A stretch of 64,000 nt of DNA. Origin: Stenotrophomonas_A sp035629025 (GTDB lineage Bacteria; Pseudomonadota; Gammaproteobacteria; Xanthomonadales; Xanthomonadaceae). A program made the translations under genes and the position numbers. The stretch lies in NCBI GenBank assembly GCA_035629025.1, contig DASPIU010000010.1, positions 1-64,000 of the forward strand, written 5' to 3'. Under the pieces are notes generated by a model. It made no database searches, was not told where the DNA came from, and worked only from the letters and a program-made list of their open reading frames with translations. Of this stretch, positions 42,638 to 51,459 are shown piece by piece. Numbering within the stretch: the stretch's first letter is position 1; each line of letters opens with the position of its first letter.

Positions 42638-42808
42638 TGGTGGGTCACGCCGCCCGGAGTCAGGAAAATGAACGATTCCGGAACGTCCGGCGCTTGAGGG
42701 GAGGGATCGTGCCAGCGTCGGTTCGAGTGCGTCAATCGGTCAACGGCCTCGGTCCACGGGGGCGCGCATCGCACCGCGCTATCATGCCGCGCCCCCGCCC
42801 CACCCGGA
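42638..42808. promoter_or_regulatory. Divergent promoter region between the aryl-polyene operon and xanB2
   Basis: These 171 bp must drive both the 17-kb pigment series (leftward) and xanB2 (rightward). TATCAT at 42780-42785 is a fair -10 for xanB2, 23 bp before its ATG. No clear sigma70 promoter stands out for the leftward series, which suggests an activator-dependent promoter. No obvious palindrome was found. Confidence 0.5.
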
Positions 42809-43822
42809 ATGAACTTGTCGTCCGCGATCCACCTGCAGTGCTCCTTCGTGGCCGCCGAAGCGGCCGCCGCCCAGCTGCGTGACCCCTGCGTCCTCGCAGT
42901 GGTGGACTTCTCGCAAGAAGCGCTTGCCGGCGCAGCGGCGGACGATCCCCGGCGGCTGCGCGTACCCCTGCAGACGATGGGCCCGGGCCTGGCCGAAGTG
43001 TGGCGCGGTGATACCCCGGCGCTGACCGGCCGCAGCGACGACGGTATCGCCTGGGCCGAGAACGGCACGCTGCAGTTCGGCGCCATCGTGATCGACGAGC
43101 ACCCCGGGCTCGACATCGAAGCGGCGAGCGCGCTGGCCTACGCACGGATGAGCCACTTCATCGCCGAGCGCGGCTACGCGCATGCGCTGCGGATCTGGAA
43201 TTACTTCGACGCGCTGACCGAAGGCGACGGCGACCAGGAACGCTACCGCCGCTTCTGCGTCGGCCGGGTCCGCGGCCTCGGGCGCGTGGAAGAAGGGCGG
43301 CTGCCGGCGGCGACCTGCATCGGCAGCTTCGGCGGGCCGCGACAGTTGCTGGTGTACTGGCTGGCCGCGCGCAGCCCCGGGCTGGCGGTGGAAAACCCGC
43401 GCCAGGTCAGCGCCTACCGCTATCCGCGCCAGTACGGCCCGCAATCTCCGAGCTTTGCCCGGGCGATGTTGCCGCCGGCCGGCAGCCAGGCACCGCTGCT
43501 GTTGTCGGGCACGGCCAGCATCGTCGGCCACGCCACGGCGCACCACGGCAACGTGCGCGCGCAGTTGGAGGAGATCCTGGTCAACATCGAGGCCCTGCGC
43601 AGTGAGGCGGCCCAGCGCGCGCCCGGCCTGGCCGCCGACATGGACGACCCCGGCACCCTGCTCAAGGTCTATGTGCGCGATCGCGACGCCGTGCCGGTGG
43701 TCGCCGCGGCGCTGGACGAACGTTTTGGCCAACGCGTGCCGCGCGTGCTGCTGCATGCCGAAGTCTGCCGCCGCGAGCTGGCGGTGGAGATCGAGGGCGT
43801 GCTGGGCAACCCCGCAGGCTGA
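42809..43822 (+). CDS. xanB2: Chorismatase / 3-hydroxybenzoate synthase, XanB2-like
   Basis: The 337-aa protein belongs to the FkbO/Hyg5 chorismatase family, recognised from LRIWNYFDALTEGDGDQERYRRFCVGR, PAATCIGSFGG and the C-terminal HAEVCRRELAVEIEGV. XanB2 of Xanthomonas splits chorismate to 3- and 4-hydroxybenzoate (with pyruvate); 3-hydroxybenzoate starts xanthomonadin and 4-hydroxybenzoate feeds ubiquinone. It is cytoplasmic. The gene is divergent from the pigment operon and provides its aryl starter. Start at 42809; ribosome binding site weak. It is the strongest clue that the product is a xanthomonadin-like pigment and not an E. coli-type aryl polyene. Confidence 0.92.
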   Translation: MNLSSAIHLQCSFVAAEAAAAQLRDPCVLAVVDFSQEALAGAAADDPRRLRVPLQTMGPGLAEVWRGDTPALTGRSDDGIAWAENGTLQFGAIVIDEHPGLDIEAASALAYARMSHFIAERGYAHALRIWNYFDALTEGDGDQERYRRFCVGRVRGLGRVEEGRLPAATCIGSFGGPRQLLVYWLAARSPGLAVENPRQVSAYRYPRQYGPQSPSFARAMLPPAGSQAPLLLSGTASIVGHATAHHGNVRAQLEEILVNIEALRSEAAQRAPGLAADMDDPGTLLKVYVRDRDAVPVVAAALDERFGQRVPRVLLHAEVCRRELAVEIEGVLGNPAG

Positions 43823-43915
43823 GGCCCTTTCGGCGGCAGTGCATGACCTGTGGCCCAGCCGCCGGCCCGATGCCCGCTGTTAGGCTTGCGCATCTTCATC
43901 CCTGCGCTGCCACTC

Positions 43916-46285
43916 ATGCCCAAGCTGCTGCCGTTGTCCCTGTTGCTGCTCGCCGCCACCGCGAGCGCGCAGACGCCTCCCGCCCCGCTGACCATCGAAC
44001 AGGTGATGGCCGACCCCGACTGGATCGGCCCCGGCGTGGACAGCGCCTGGTGGCAATGGGACGGCAAGCAGGTGCAGTACCTGCTCAAGCGCAACGGCAG
44101 CCCGGTGCGCGATACCTTCCGCCAGACGGTCGAAGGCGGTGCGGCACAGCGCGTGGGCGACAACGAGCGCGCCGGCCTCGACGCGGCCAACCCGGCCTAT
44201 GACGCGCAGCACCAGCGCATGGTCTTCGCGCGCAATGGCGACATCTTCCTGCGCGACCTGCGCTCGGGCGCGCTGACCCAGCTCACCCGCAGCAACGAGA
44301 CCGAGTCGCGGCCGCAGTTCGCCAGCGATGGCGGGGTGATCTGGCGCGCCGGCAACGACTGGTACCACTGGGCACCGGGCGGCGGCACCAGCCAGGTGGC
44401 CGTGGTCAAGGCCGCGCGCGATCCCAACGCGCCGCCCAAGGCCGACGTGCTGCGCGAGCAGCAGCTGGCAACCCTGGCCACCCTGCGCCGCGACCGCGAG
44501 CAGCGCGAAACCCTGCGCACCCAGGAAGACGCCTGGCGCAAGGCCGACCCGACCCGCGCCGCCGCACCGGTGTACCTGGGCGACGACGTGGAAATCGCCG
44601 ACAGCGCGCTGTCGCCGGACGGCCGCCACCTGCTGGTGGTGACCCAGGCCAAGGGCGCCGACGAGGGCCAGGCCGGCAAGATGCCCAAGTACGTCACCGA
44701 GTCGGGCTATGAGGAATTCCAGGAAGTGCGCACCCGTGTCGGCCGCAATGACCCGGTGCCGCACAAGCTGTGGCTGGTGGACACCGCTGCCGGCACCGCG
44801 CACGAACTGAAGTTCGATCCGCTGCCCGGCATCGCCACCGATCCGCTGGCCGCACTGCGCAAGGCCGCCAAGCGCGATCCGCTGAAGGGCAACCGCGCCG
44901 TGCGCATCGAAAGCGACGGCGATGGCAGCGGCCCGTCCATCCACTGGAGCGCCGACGGCCGCAATGCCGCAGTCGAAATCCGCGCCGTGGACAACAAGGA
45001 CCGCTGGATCGCCAGCGTCGACCTGGACAAGGCGCAGCTGCTGCCGCGCCATCGCCTCACCGACAACGCCTGGATCAACTGGAACTTCAACGATTTCGGC
45101 TGGCTGCCGGACAACCGCACGCTGTGGCTGCTGTCCGAGGAGTCGGGCTATTCGCACCTGTACACCGTTGCCGGTGACGGCAAGGCGCGCCAGCGCACGC
45201 GCGGCAAGTGGGAAGTGTCCGCGCCGGTACCCAACGCCGATGGCAGTGGCTTCTTCTTCGTCTGCAACCAGAAGTGGCCGGGCGACTACGAGGTCTGCAA
45301 GCTCGACCTGGCCAGCGACAAGGTCAGCGAAGTCACCGCGCTGGATGGCGTGGAAGACTTCAGCCTGTCGCCCGACGGCGGCCAGCTGCTGGTGCGCTAC
45401 TCGGCCAGCTACCTGCCGCCGCAGCTGGCGGTGGTGCCGGCCGCTGGCGGCCAGGCGCGCGTGCTGACCGACACGCGCACGGCCGCGTTCAAGGCGCAGC
45501 CGTGGATCCAGCCGCAGTACGTGCAGGTGCCGTCCAGGCATGGTGCCGGCACGATCTGGGGCAAGTACTACGGCCCGCAGAACCCCGAGCCGGGCAAGCA
45601 GTATCCGATCGTGATGTTCGTGCACGGCGCCGGCTACCTGCAGAACGTCTCCGAGCGCTACACCAATTACTTCCGCGAGCAGATGTTCCACAACCTGCTG
45701 GTGCAGAAGGGCTACATCGTCCTGGACCTGGACTACCGCGCCTCGGAAGGCTACGGCCGCGACTGGCGCACGGCGATCTACCGCAACATGGGCCACCCGG
45801 AGCTGGAGGATTACCTGGACGGCCTGGACTGGCTGGTCGCCAACAAGCAGGGTGACCGCGCGCGTGCCGGCATCTACGGCGGCTCCTACGGCGGCTTCAT
45901 GACCTACATGGCGCTGTTCCGCTCCCCGGGCACCTTCAAGGCCGGTGCGGCGCTGCGTCCGGTCGGCGACTGGATGCAGTACAACCACGAGTACACCGCC
46001 AACATCCTCAACACCCCCGAGCTGGACCCGGAGGCGTACAAGCTGTCCTCGCCGATCAACTACGCCGAAGGGCTGCGCGACCATCTGCTGATTGCCCACG
46101 GCATGATCGACGACAACGTGTTCTTCAAGGACTCGGTGGACATGACCCAGAAGCTGATGGAACTGCACAAGGACAACTGGCAGATCGCGCCCTACCCGCT
46201 CGAACGTCACGGCTTCACCCGTGCCGACTCCTGGCTGGACGAGTACAAGCGCATCCTCAAGCTGTTCGAGGAACAGGTGAAGTAA
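43916..46285 (+). CDS. S9 family (prolyl oligopeptidase / DPP IV-like) peptidase
   Basis: The 789-aa exported peptidase starts with a signal peptide (LLPLSLLLLAATASA) at the ATG 43916. A beta-propeller (about residues 60-540) covers the catalytic alpha/beta-hydrolase domain, with nucleophile Ser in GGSYGGFMT, Asp in HGMIDDNV and His in LERHGF near the C-terminus. It should cut short peptides in the periplasm or outside the cell; secreted S9 enzymes are numerous in this bacterial family. A longer frame from 43850 lacks a proper signal peptide start. A good terminator follows at 46312. Confidence 0.92.
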   Translation: MPKLLPLSLLLLAATASAQTPPAPLTIEQVMADPDWIGPGVDSAWWQWDGKQVQYLLKRNGSPVRDTFRQTVEGGAAQRVGDNERAGLDAANPAYDAQHQRMVFARNGDIFLRDLRSGALTQLTRSNETESRPQFASDGGVIWRAGNDWYHWAPGGGTSQVAVVKAARDPNAPPKADVLREQQLATLATLRRDREQRETLRTQEDAWRKADPTRAAAPVYLGDDVEIADSALSPDGRHLLVVTQAKGADEGQAGKMPKYVTESGYEEFQEVRTRVGRNDPVPHKLWLVDTAAGTAHELKFDPLPGIATDPLAALRKAAKRDPLKGNRAVRIESDGDGSGPSIHWSADGRNAAVEIRAVDNKDRWIASVDLDKAQLLPRHRLTDNAWINWNFNDFGWLPDNRTLWLLSEESGYSHLYTVAGDGKARQRTRGKWEVSAPVPNADGSGFFFVCNQKWPGDYEVCKLDLASDKVSEVTALDGVEDFSLSPDGGQLLVRYSASYLPPQLAVVPAAGGQARVLTDTRTAAFKAQPWIQPQYVQVPSRHGAGTIWGKYYGPQNPEPGKQYPIVMFVHGAGYLQNVSERYTNYFREQMFHNLLVQKGYIVLDLDYRASEGYGRDWRTAIYRNMGHPELEDYLDGLDWLVANKQGDRARAGIYGGSYGGFMTYMALFRSPGTFKAGAALRPVGDWMQYNHEYTANILNTPELDPEAYKLSSPINYAEGLRDHLLIAHGMIDDNVFFKDSVDMTQKLMELHKDNWQIAPYPLERHGFTRADSWLDEYKRILKLFEEQVK

Positions 46286-46311
46286 GCTCCACCGCGCACC
46301 GCACCGCACCG

Positions 46312-46343
46312 CGAACGCCGGCGCCTGCCGGCGTTCGTGTTTC
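46312..46343 (+). terminator. Terminator after the S9 peptidase gene
   Basis: CGAACGCCGGC (46312-46322) and GCCGGCGTTCG (46327-46337) form a perfect 11-bp stem with a 4-base loop, followed by TGTTT. It lies 26 bp after the stop codon. Confidence 0.8.
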
Positions 46344-46368
46344 CAGGCCCCGCTTCCCCGGACTCCCC

Positions 46369-46932
46369 ATGCACGCTGCCCCGCGCCCTGCCCCTGTCCA
46401 CAGCAGTTTCGTCACCGTGCTCGGCTGGCTGAGCCTGGGCACGGCCTTGCTCAGCGCCGCCGGCAACGCCTTGCAGGCGGCGATGGCCGCATGGGTGCCG
46501 GGGCTGGGCAACCTCGGCGGCCTGCTGCCCGCGGACGCGCCGCGTCCGCCGTTGCTGGCGTGGCTGGGCGAGCATCTGCTCGGCCTGTCGCTGCTGGGGG
46601 TGATCGCGTCGCTGGCCGTGGCCTGGATTTCCTGGGCGCTGCTGCAACGGCGCGAGTGGGGCCGGCTGGGCTTCATCGTGGTATTGGCCCTGGTCGCCCT
46701 GGCCAACTTCGCATGCATCCCGCTGGTGGATGCAGCCATGGCCGTGGTCACCGCCAGTCTGGAGCCGCAGGCCAACGCGGACATCGCGGCGCAGTTGCGC
46801 GATGCCGGCGCGCCAATGCTGGCAGCGCTGCGCGTGGTGTGCTGGTTCGGCGCGCTGGCGATCGCCGCGGTGCATGCCTGGCTGATCTGGCAGCTGTGCC
46901 GTCCGGCCGTGCGCGCCGAATTCCAGCGCTGA
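46369..46932 (+). CDS. Membrane protein of unknown function
   Basis: The 187-aa protein has about four hydrophobic helices (VTVLGWLSLGTALLSAAG; LLGLSLLGVIASLAVAWIS; LGFIVVLALVALANFACI; VVCWFGALAIAAVHAWLI) with short loops. I recognise no domain. It lies behind the S9 terminator and ends 41 bp before hemF, whose own promoter overlaps the gap, so it is probably its own unit. Confidence 0.7.
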   Translation: MHAAPRPAPVHSSFVTVLGWLSLGTALLSAAGNALQAAMAAWVPGLGNLGGLLPADAPRPPLLAWLGEHLLGLSLLGVIASLAVAWISWALLQRREWGRLGFIVVLALVALANFACIPLVDAAMAVVTASLEPQANADIAAQLRDAGAPMLAALRVVCWFGALAIAAVHAWLIWQLCRPAVRAEFQR

Positions 46933-46961
46933 GCAAGCCGTCGACGGCGCGGCCGCGTCGC

Positions 46962-46973
46962 TAGAATGGCGGC
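46962..46973 (+). promoter_or_regulatory. -10 box of a likely leaderless hemF transcript
   Basis: TAGAAT (46962-46967) lies exactly six bases before the hemF ATG (46974). Transcription would start at or next to the A of the start codon. The -35 side is weak, and no Shine-Dalgarno sequence is present in the gap GGCGGC. Confidence 0.6.
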
Positions 46974-47873
46974 ATGAACGAATTCGAGCGTGTACGCGAA
47001 TACCTGACCGGTCTGCAGGACCGCATCTGCGCTGCCATCGAAGCGGCAGATGGCCAAGCCCGTTTCCAGGAAGACCTGTGGCAGCGCAGCGAAGGCGGCG
47101 GCGGGCGCACCCGTGTGCTGCGCGATGGCGCGGTGTTTGAACAGGCCGGCATTGGCTTTTCAGACGTCAGTGGCACGCGCCTGCCGCCGTCGGCCAGCGC
47201 GCATCGCCCCGAGCTGGCGGGCGCGACCTGGCGCGCCACCGGCGTGTCGCTGGTGTTCCATCCGCGCAACCCCTATCTGCCGACCACCCACGCCAACGTG
47301 CGCTATTTCCGTGCCGAGCGCGATGGCGAGGAAGTGGCGGCCTGGTTCGGCGGCGGCTTCGACCTCACCCCGTTCTATCCCTTCGACGAGGACGTGCTGC
47401 ACTGGCACCGCACCGCGCAGCAGCTCTGCGCGCCGTTTGGCGAGGACCGCTACGCCGCGCACAAGCGCTGGTGTGATGAGTATTTCTTCCTGCGCCATCG
47501 CAACGAGACCCGCGGCGTGGGCGGGCTGTTCTTCGACGACCTGCACAATGGCTTCGATACCGACTTTGCGTATTTGCGCGCTGTCGGCGATGGCTTTCTC
47601 GATGCCTACCTGCCGATCGTGGAGCGGCGCAAGGACACGCCCTACGGCGAACGCGAGCGGGAATTCCTGCAGTACCGTCGCGGGCGCTATGTCGAGTTCA
47701 ACCTGGTCTACGACCGCGGCACCCTGTTCGGCCTGCAAAGCGGCGGCCGCGCTGAAAGCATCCTGATGAGCCTGCCGCCGCGTGTGCGTTGGGAATACGG
47801 CTACCAGCCGGAGCCGGGAAGTCCCGAGGCGCGCCTGGTCGATTACCTGATGCCACGCGACTGGCTTGGCTGA
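46974..47873 (+). CDS. hemF: Oxygen-dependent coproporphyrinogen III oxidase
   Basis: The 299-aa cytoplasmic enzyme turns coproporphyrinogen III into protoporphyrinogen IX using O2, in heme synthesis. The N-terminus has the conserved RFQEDLWQRSEGGGGRTRVL; the signature VSLVFHPRNPYLPTTHANVRYF, the metal/active-site segment GGGFDLTPFYPFDEDVLHWH and YVEFNLVYDRGTLFGL follow in order. Length is standard. A leaderless promoter directly precedes the ATG. It is followed by the sX13 region, with no downstream partner on the same strand. Confidence 0.95.
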   Translation: MNEFERVREYLTGLQDRICAAIEAADGQARFQEDLWQRSEGGGGRTRVLRDGAVFEQAGIGFSDVSGTRLPPSASAHRPELAGATWRATGVSLVFHPRNPYLPTTHANVRYFRAERDGEEVAAWFGGGFDLTPFYPFDEDVLHWHRTAQQLCAPFGEDRYAAHKRWCDEYFFLRHRNETRGVGGLFFDDLHNGFDTDFAYLRAVGDGFLDAYLPIVERRKDTPYGEREREFLQYRRGRYVEFNLVYDRGTLFGLQSGGRAESILMSLPPRVRWEYGYQPEPGSPEARLVDYLMPRDWLG

Positions 47874-48039
47874 AGCCGTCAGAAAGCTGTCGCTGCGGCG
47901 AGTTGAGACGTGACCTGCCGCACAGCGAATGACGCGTTCAGAAGATTTGTCGCGTCAATGTCATGGCGGCCGTTTAGTTTGGTGAAGTGGTGCACGGTTC
48001 GCGCCGCGGCGCTCGGTCAAAATATCGGCGTCCGCAAAT
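47874..48039. other. Intergenic stretch between hemF and the sX13-like RNA
   Basis: No ORF with coding character is seen here. An imperfect hairpin, GACGCG (47931-47936) with CGCGTC (47951-47956), may end hemF transcription. The composition is lower in GC than the genes around it. Confidence 0.4.
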
Positions 48040-48162
48040 AAAAAGCCCCGCAGACCAGGGGGAGGTCAGCGGGGCCAGGGAACGGAAACTTGGGGAGGAG
48101 TTTCCGTTCCAGAGATCTGCTCCAGGGGATGGGAGAGATCCGCGACAGGCGTTGCGCCTGTC
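48040..48162 (-). ncRNA. sX13: sX13-like small RNA with C-rich loops
   Basis: On the minus strand four stems follow each other. The first is a 9-bp stem (CGACAGGCG paired to CGCCTGTCG, 48143-48163 region). A short stem GATCT/AGATC (about 48115-48140) carries loop CATCCCC. A perfect 12-bp stem lies at 48079-48090 with 48099-48110, loop CCTCCCCA. The last is the terminator stem at 48045-48078, loop TCCCCC, followed by TTTTT (48044-48040). Length about 120 bases, C-rich loops and the place just after polA fit sX13 of Xanthomonas, an Hfq-independent RNA that pairs through CCCC loops with G-rich leader sequences. A TTATAG at 48173-48168 may be the -10 box. The identification is from memory of the family, not a search. 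Confidence 0.8.
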
Positions 48163-48215
48163 GAGGGCTATAACAACATTTCGGACATTGATGGATCGTG
48201 AAGATTTGAGTTAAT

Positions 48216-48228
48216 AATTCGTCGAATT
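48216..48228. promoter_or_regulatory. AT-rich palindrome upstream of the sX13-like RNA
   Basis: AATTCG (48216-48221) and CGAATT (48223-48228) form a perfect palindrome around one T, inside an AT-rich stretch about 45 bp upstream of the predicted -10 box of the small RNA. It may be an operator or an UP-like element. Confidence 0.35.
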
Positions 48229-48281
48229 AAGGACGGATTCATTCATTTCTGACGTTTCGGCGTTGCTTTTTCTGACGGTTT

Positions 48282-48316
48282 GCGCCGCGCTTCTCACGGG
48301 GGTGGAAGCGCGGCGC
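48282..48316. terminator. Long hairpin at the 3' end of polA
   Basis: GCGCCGCGCTTC (48282-48293) pairs perfectly with GAAGCGCGGCGC (48305-48316) around an 11-base loop. It begins five bases after the polA stop codon. There is no T-tract, so it may protect the mRNA end or act with Rho. Confidence 0.5.
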
Positions 48317-48321
48317 ATTCA

Positions 48322-51087
48322 TCAATGCGCTTCGTCCCAGTTGGGCCCCACGCCGGCATCCACCACCAGTGGCACGCGCAGGCTCGCCGCGGCCGCCATC
48401 AGTTCAACCACCTGCTGCTGCAACTGCGGAACGAATTCAGTTTCGGCCTCGAATACCAGTTCGTCGTGTACCTGCAGGATCATCAGCGCGCGCTCGCGGT
48501 GCGCAGCCAGCCACGCATCCACCGTGACCATCGCGCGCTTGATGATGTCCGCCGCGGTGCCCTGCATCGGCGCGTTGATTGCCGCACGTTCGGCACCGGC
48601 ACGCTGGCCCTGGCTGCCGCTGTTGATGTACTCCAGATAGAGCCGCCGGCCGAACACGGTTTCGACGTAGCCCTTCTCGCGCGCCTGCTGGCGCGTGCTC
48701 TCCATGAAGTCGCGCACGCCCGGATAGCGGCTGAAGTACAGCGCGATGTAATCCTGCGCCTCGCCGCGGCCGATGCCGAGCTGGCGCGCCAGGCCGAAAG
48801 CGCTCATGCCGTACATCAGGCCGAAGTTGATCGCCTTGGCCGCGCGGCGCTCGTTGGCGGTGACCTCGTCGATGCGCCGGCCAAACACCTCCGCCGCGGT
48901 GGCGCGGTGCACGTCGGCACCGGACTCGAACGCCGATACCAGCCCACGGTCCTCGGACAGGTGCGCCATGATCCGCAACTCGATCTGCGAATAGTCGCAA
49001 GCCAGCAGCGTGCGTCCCGGCGGCGCCACGAAGGCGCGGCGGATGCGGCGGCCATCGTCGGTGCGGATCGGAATGTTCTGCAGGTTCGGGTCGCTGGACG
49101 ACAGCCGCCCGGTGGCCGCGCCCGCCTGGTGATAGCTGGTATGCACGCGGCCGCTGTGCGGATTGATCATCTCCGGCAGCTTGTCGGTATAGGTGCTGCG
49201 CAGTTTCGCCAGGCCGCGGTATTCGAGGATCACGCGCGGCAGTTCGTGCTGATCGGCAATGGCTTCCAGCGCTTCCTCATTGGTTGACGGCTGGCCCTTG
49301 GGCGTCTTGACCACGGCAGGCAGGCCGAGCTCGTCGAACAGCAAGGCTTGCAGCTGCTTGGGCGAATCCAGGTTGAAGGCGCGCCCGGCCAGTTCGGTGG
49401 CCTTCTGCTGCGCGGCGAGCATGCGCTTGGACAGGTCCGCGCTCTGCCGCCGCAGCTCGTCGGCATCCACGCACACGCCGTTGGCCTCGATGCGTTCAAG
49501 CACCGAGACCAGCGGCATCTCGATTTCGCGGTAGACCTTCTCCAGGCCGGGTTCGGCTTGCAGCTTGGGCGCCAGCACACGATGCAGGCGCAAGGTGATA
49601 TCGGCATCTTCGGCCGAATAGCGCGTGGCGTCCTCGATGGACACGTGCGAGAACGGAATCTGCTTGGCGCCCTTGCCGGCAACGTCTTCGTACTTGATCG
49701 TGTCGTAGCCGAGATAGCGCCTGGCCAGGCTGTCCATGTCGTGGCGGGCGCCGCCGGAGTTGAGGACGAAGCTCTGCAGCAGGGTGTCGTCCACGTAGCC
49801 GGCCAGTTCGATGCCGTGGCGCCGCATCACGTGCAAGTCGTACTTGCCATGCTGACCGAGCTTGCGCACTGCCGGGTCGCCCAGCAGCGGGCGCAGCAGG
49901 TCGAGGGCTTGCGCCTGCGGCAGCTGCGCGGGCACGCCGGGGTAGTCGTGGGCCAGCGGCAGGTAGGCGGCCTGACCGGGCGTGTCGCTGAAGCTGATGC
50001 CGATCAGGCGCGCCTGCATCGGGTCCAGGCTGTCGGTTTCGGTATCAATGGCGAACTGGCCGGCAGCGCGCAGGCGCTCGATCCAGGCCTGCAGTTGCGC
50101 CTGCGTGGTGATGGTTTCGTACTCGCCCTTGGCGGCCAGCGCCGGGTCGATCTCGGCGGCGGTGGCCGGCAACGCCGCCGCGGTGAAGCCGCGGCCGCGG
50201 GCCTGGCCGGGTTCGCGCTCGGCGATGCTGGCGACGCCGGCACCGCCCTCCAGTTCCTTCAGGGCCTGGGTGAAGCCGTAGCGCTGGTACAGGCCAGCCA
50301 GCGCTTCGGCATCGCGCTCGCGCAGGCCGAGGGTGCGCGGGCCACCGGCCAGGGCCACATCGGTCTTGATGGTCACCAGTTCGCGGTTGAGCGGCAGGCG
50401 CGGCAACGCGGCACGCAGGTTCTCGCCGATCTTGCCCTTGATCGCGGTGGCCTGTGCGATGACTCCGTCCAGCGAGCCGTACTCGGCCAGCCACTTGGCG
50501 GCGGTCTTGGGGCCGCACTTGTCCACGCCGGGCACGTTGTCGACGGCATCGCCCATCAGTGCAAGCAGGTCGACGATCTGGTCGGCGCGCACGCCGAACT
50601 TGGCCATCACCGACTCGTCGGAGTCCATCTGGCTGCCGGTCATGGTGTTGACCAGGCGGATGCCGGGGCGCACGAGCTGGGCGAAGTCCTTGTCGCCGGT
50701 GGAGATGGTGACGTCGAGGCCGTCGGCGGCACCCTGCAGGGCCAACGTGCCGATCACGTCATCGGCTTCGACGCCTTCCTCGCGCAGGATGCTGATGCCG
50801 AGGGCGTGGACGATCTCGCACATGGGCACGACCTGGGCGCGCAGTTCGTCGGGCATGGCGGCGCGATTGGCCTTGTACGCGGGGTAGAGGTCGTCGCGGA
50901 AGGTCTTGCCGGGGGCATCGACAACGAAGGCGACATACTCGGGCCGCTCCTTCAGGGTGGCGCGCAGCATGTTGACCACGCCGAACAGGGCGCCGGTGGG
51001 CTCGCCCTGGGCATTGGTCAATGGCGGCAGCGCATGGAAGGCGCGATACAGGTAACTGGAACCGTCGATCAGGACTAGTCTGCTCAT
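48322..51087 (-). CDS. polA: DNA polymerase I
   Basis: The 921-aa enzyme has an N-terminal 5'-3' exonuclease (residues 1 to about 290), a 3'-5' proofreading domain (from about 325; the metal-binding FAIDTETDSLDPM is present, so proofreading is probably active) and the polymerase domain. Polymerase motif A is LLACDYSQIELRIMAHLSED, motif B RRAAKAINFGLMYG, and motif C LQVHDELVFE. It removes RNA primers and fills gaps. TAGAAT lies six bases before the ATG, so its mRNA is probably leaderless. It is divergent from the DUF2782 gene, a pairing common in this bacterial family. Confidence 0.97.
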   Translation of the reverse strand: MSRLVLIDGSSYLYRAFHALPPLTNAQGEPTGALFGVVNMLRATLKERPEYVAFVVDAPGKTFRDDLYPAYKANRAAMPDELRAQVVPMCEIVHALGISILREEGVEADDVIGTLALQGAADGLDVTISTGDKDFAQLVRPGIRLVNTMTGSQMDSDESVMAKFGVRADQIVDLLALMGDAVDNVPGVDKCGPKTAAKWLAEYGSLDGVIAQATAIKGKIGENLRAALPRLPLNRELVTIKTDVALAGGPRTLGLRERDAEALAGLYQRYGFTQALKELEGGAGVASIAEREPGQARGRGFTAAALPATAAEIDPALAAKGEYETITTQAQLQAWIERLRAAGQFAIDTETDSLDPMQARLIGISFSDTPGQAAYLPLAHDYPGVPAQLPQAQALDLLRPLLGDPAVRKLGQHGKYDLHVMRRHGIELAGYVDDTLLQSFVLNSGGARHDMDSLARRYLGYDTIKYEDVAGKGAKQIPFSHVSIEDATRYSAEDADITLRLHRVLAPKLQAEPGLEKVYREIEMPLVSVLERIEANGVCVDADELRRQSADLSKRMLAAQQKATELAGRAFNLDSPKQLQALLFDELGLPAVVKTPKGQPSTNEEALEAIADQHELPRVILEYRGLAKLRSTYTDKLPEMINPHSGRVHTSYHQAGAATGRLSSSDPNLQNIPIRTDDGRRIRRAFVAPPGRTLLACDYSQIELRIMAHLSEDRGLVSAFESGADVHRATAAEVFGRRIDEVTANERRAAKAINFGLMYGMSAFGLARQLGIGRGEAQDYIALYFSRYPGVRDFMESTRQQAREKGYVETVFGRRLYLEYINSGSQGQRAGAERAAINAPMQGTAADIIKRAMVTVDAWLAAHRERALMILQVHDELVFEAETEFVPQLQQQVVELMAAAASLRVPLVVDAGVGPNWDEAH

Positions 51088-51129
51088 GGTGCGATTCTAC
51101 GCCGCGATGCCGGGCGCCTCGCGCATAAT
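51088..51129. promoter_or_regulatory. Divergent polA / DUF2782 promoter
   Basis: For polA (minus), TAGAAT at 51099-51094 is six bases from the ATG, predicting a leaderless transcript. For the lipoprotein gene (plus), CATAAT at 51124-51129 lies 27 bp before the ATG at 51157. The two -10 boxes are only about 25 bp apart, so the two polymerase binding sites overlap and may compete. Confidence 0.55.
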
Positions 51130-51156
51130 CGAGGGCCCCGGCCCCGGATAGCCACG

Positions 51157-51459
51157 ATGAAGAAGACCGCTCTTTTGTTCGCCCTTGTGTTCACGCTGGC
51201 CGGTTGCGCCAGCAGCGGTGCCGGCATGGTCGGGACCGATGGGCAACCGGTGGATCTGCGCAATGCCGATGTCACCAGCAAGACGATGGACAACGGTGAC
51301 CGCGTGGACGAGTACCGCGTCGCCGGCCAGGTGCGCATGGTCAAGGTCACGCCGGTGCGTGGGGCTACGTACTTCCTGTATGACCGCGATGGCGATGGTC
51401 ATATGGACAATGACAAGGATGGGCCTTCGCCGGTTTACTGGAAGCTCTATAGCTGGTGA
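51157..51459 (+). CDS. DUF2782 lipoprotein
   Basis: The 100-aa protein has a signal peptide with lipobox LAGC (Cys about 17) and the DUF2782 core: DEYRVAGQVRMVKVTPVRGATYFLYDRDGDGHM, ending in the usual YWKLYSW-type C-terminus. It is a small envelope lipoprotein of unknown function that is commonly encoded back to back with polA. The stop codon TGA lies inside the first unit of a GGTGATT tandem repeat. Confidence 0.85.
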   Translation: MKKTALLFALVFTLAGCASSGAGMVGTDGQPVDLRNADVTSKTMDNGDRVDEYRVAGQVRMVKVTPVRGATYFLYDRDGDGHMDNDKDGPSPVYWKLYSW

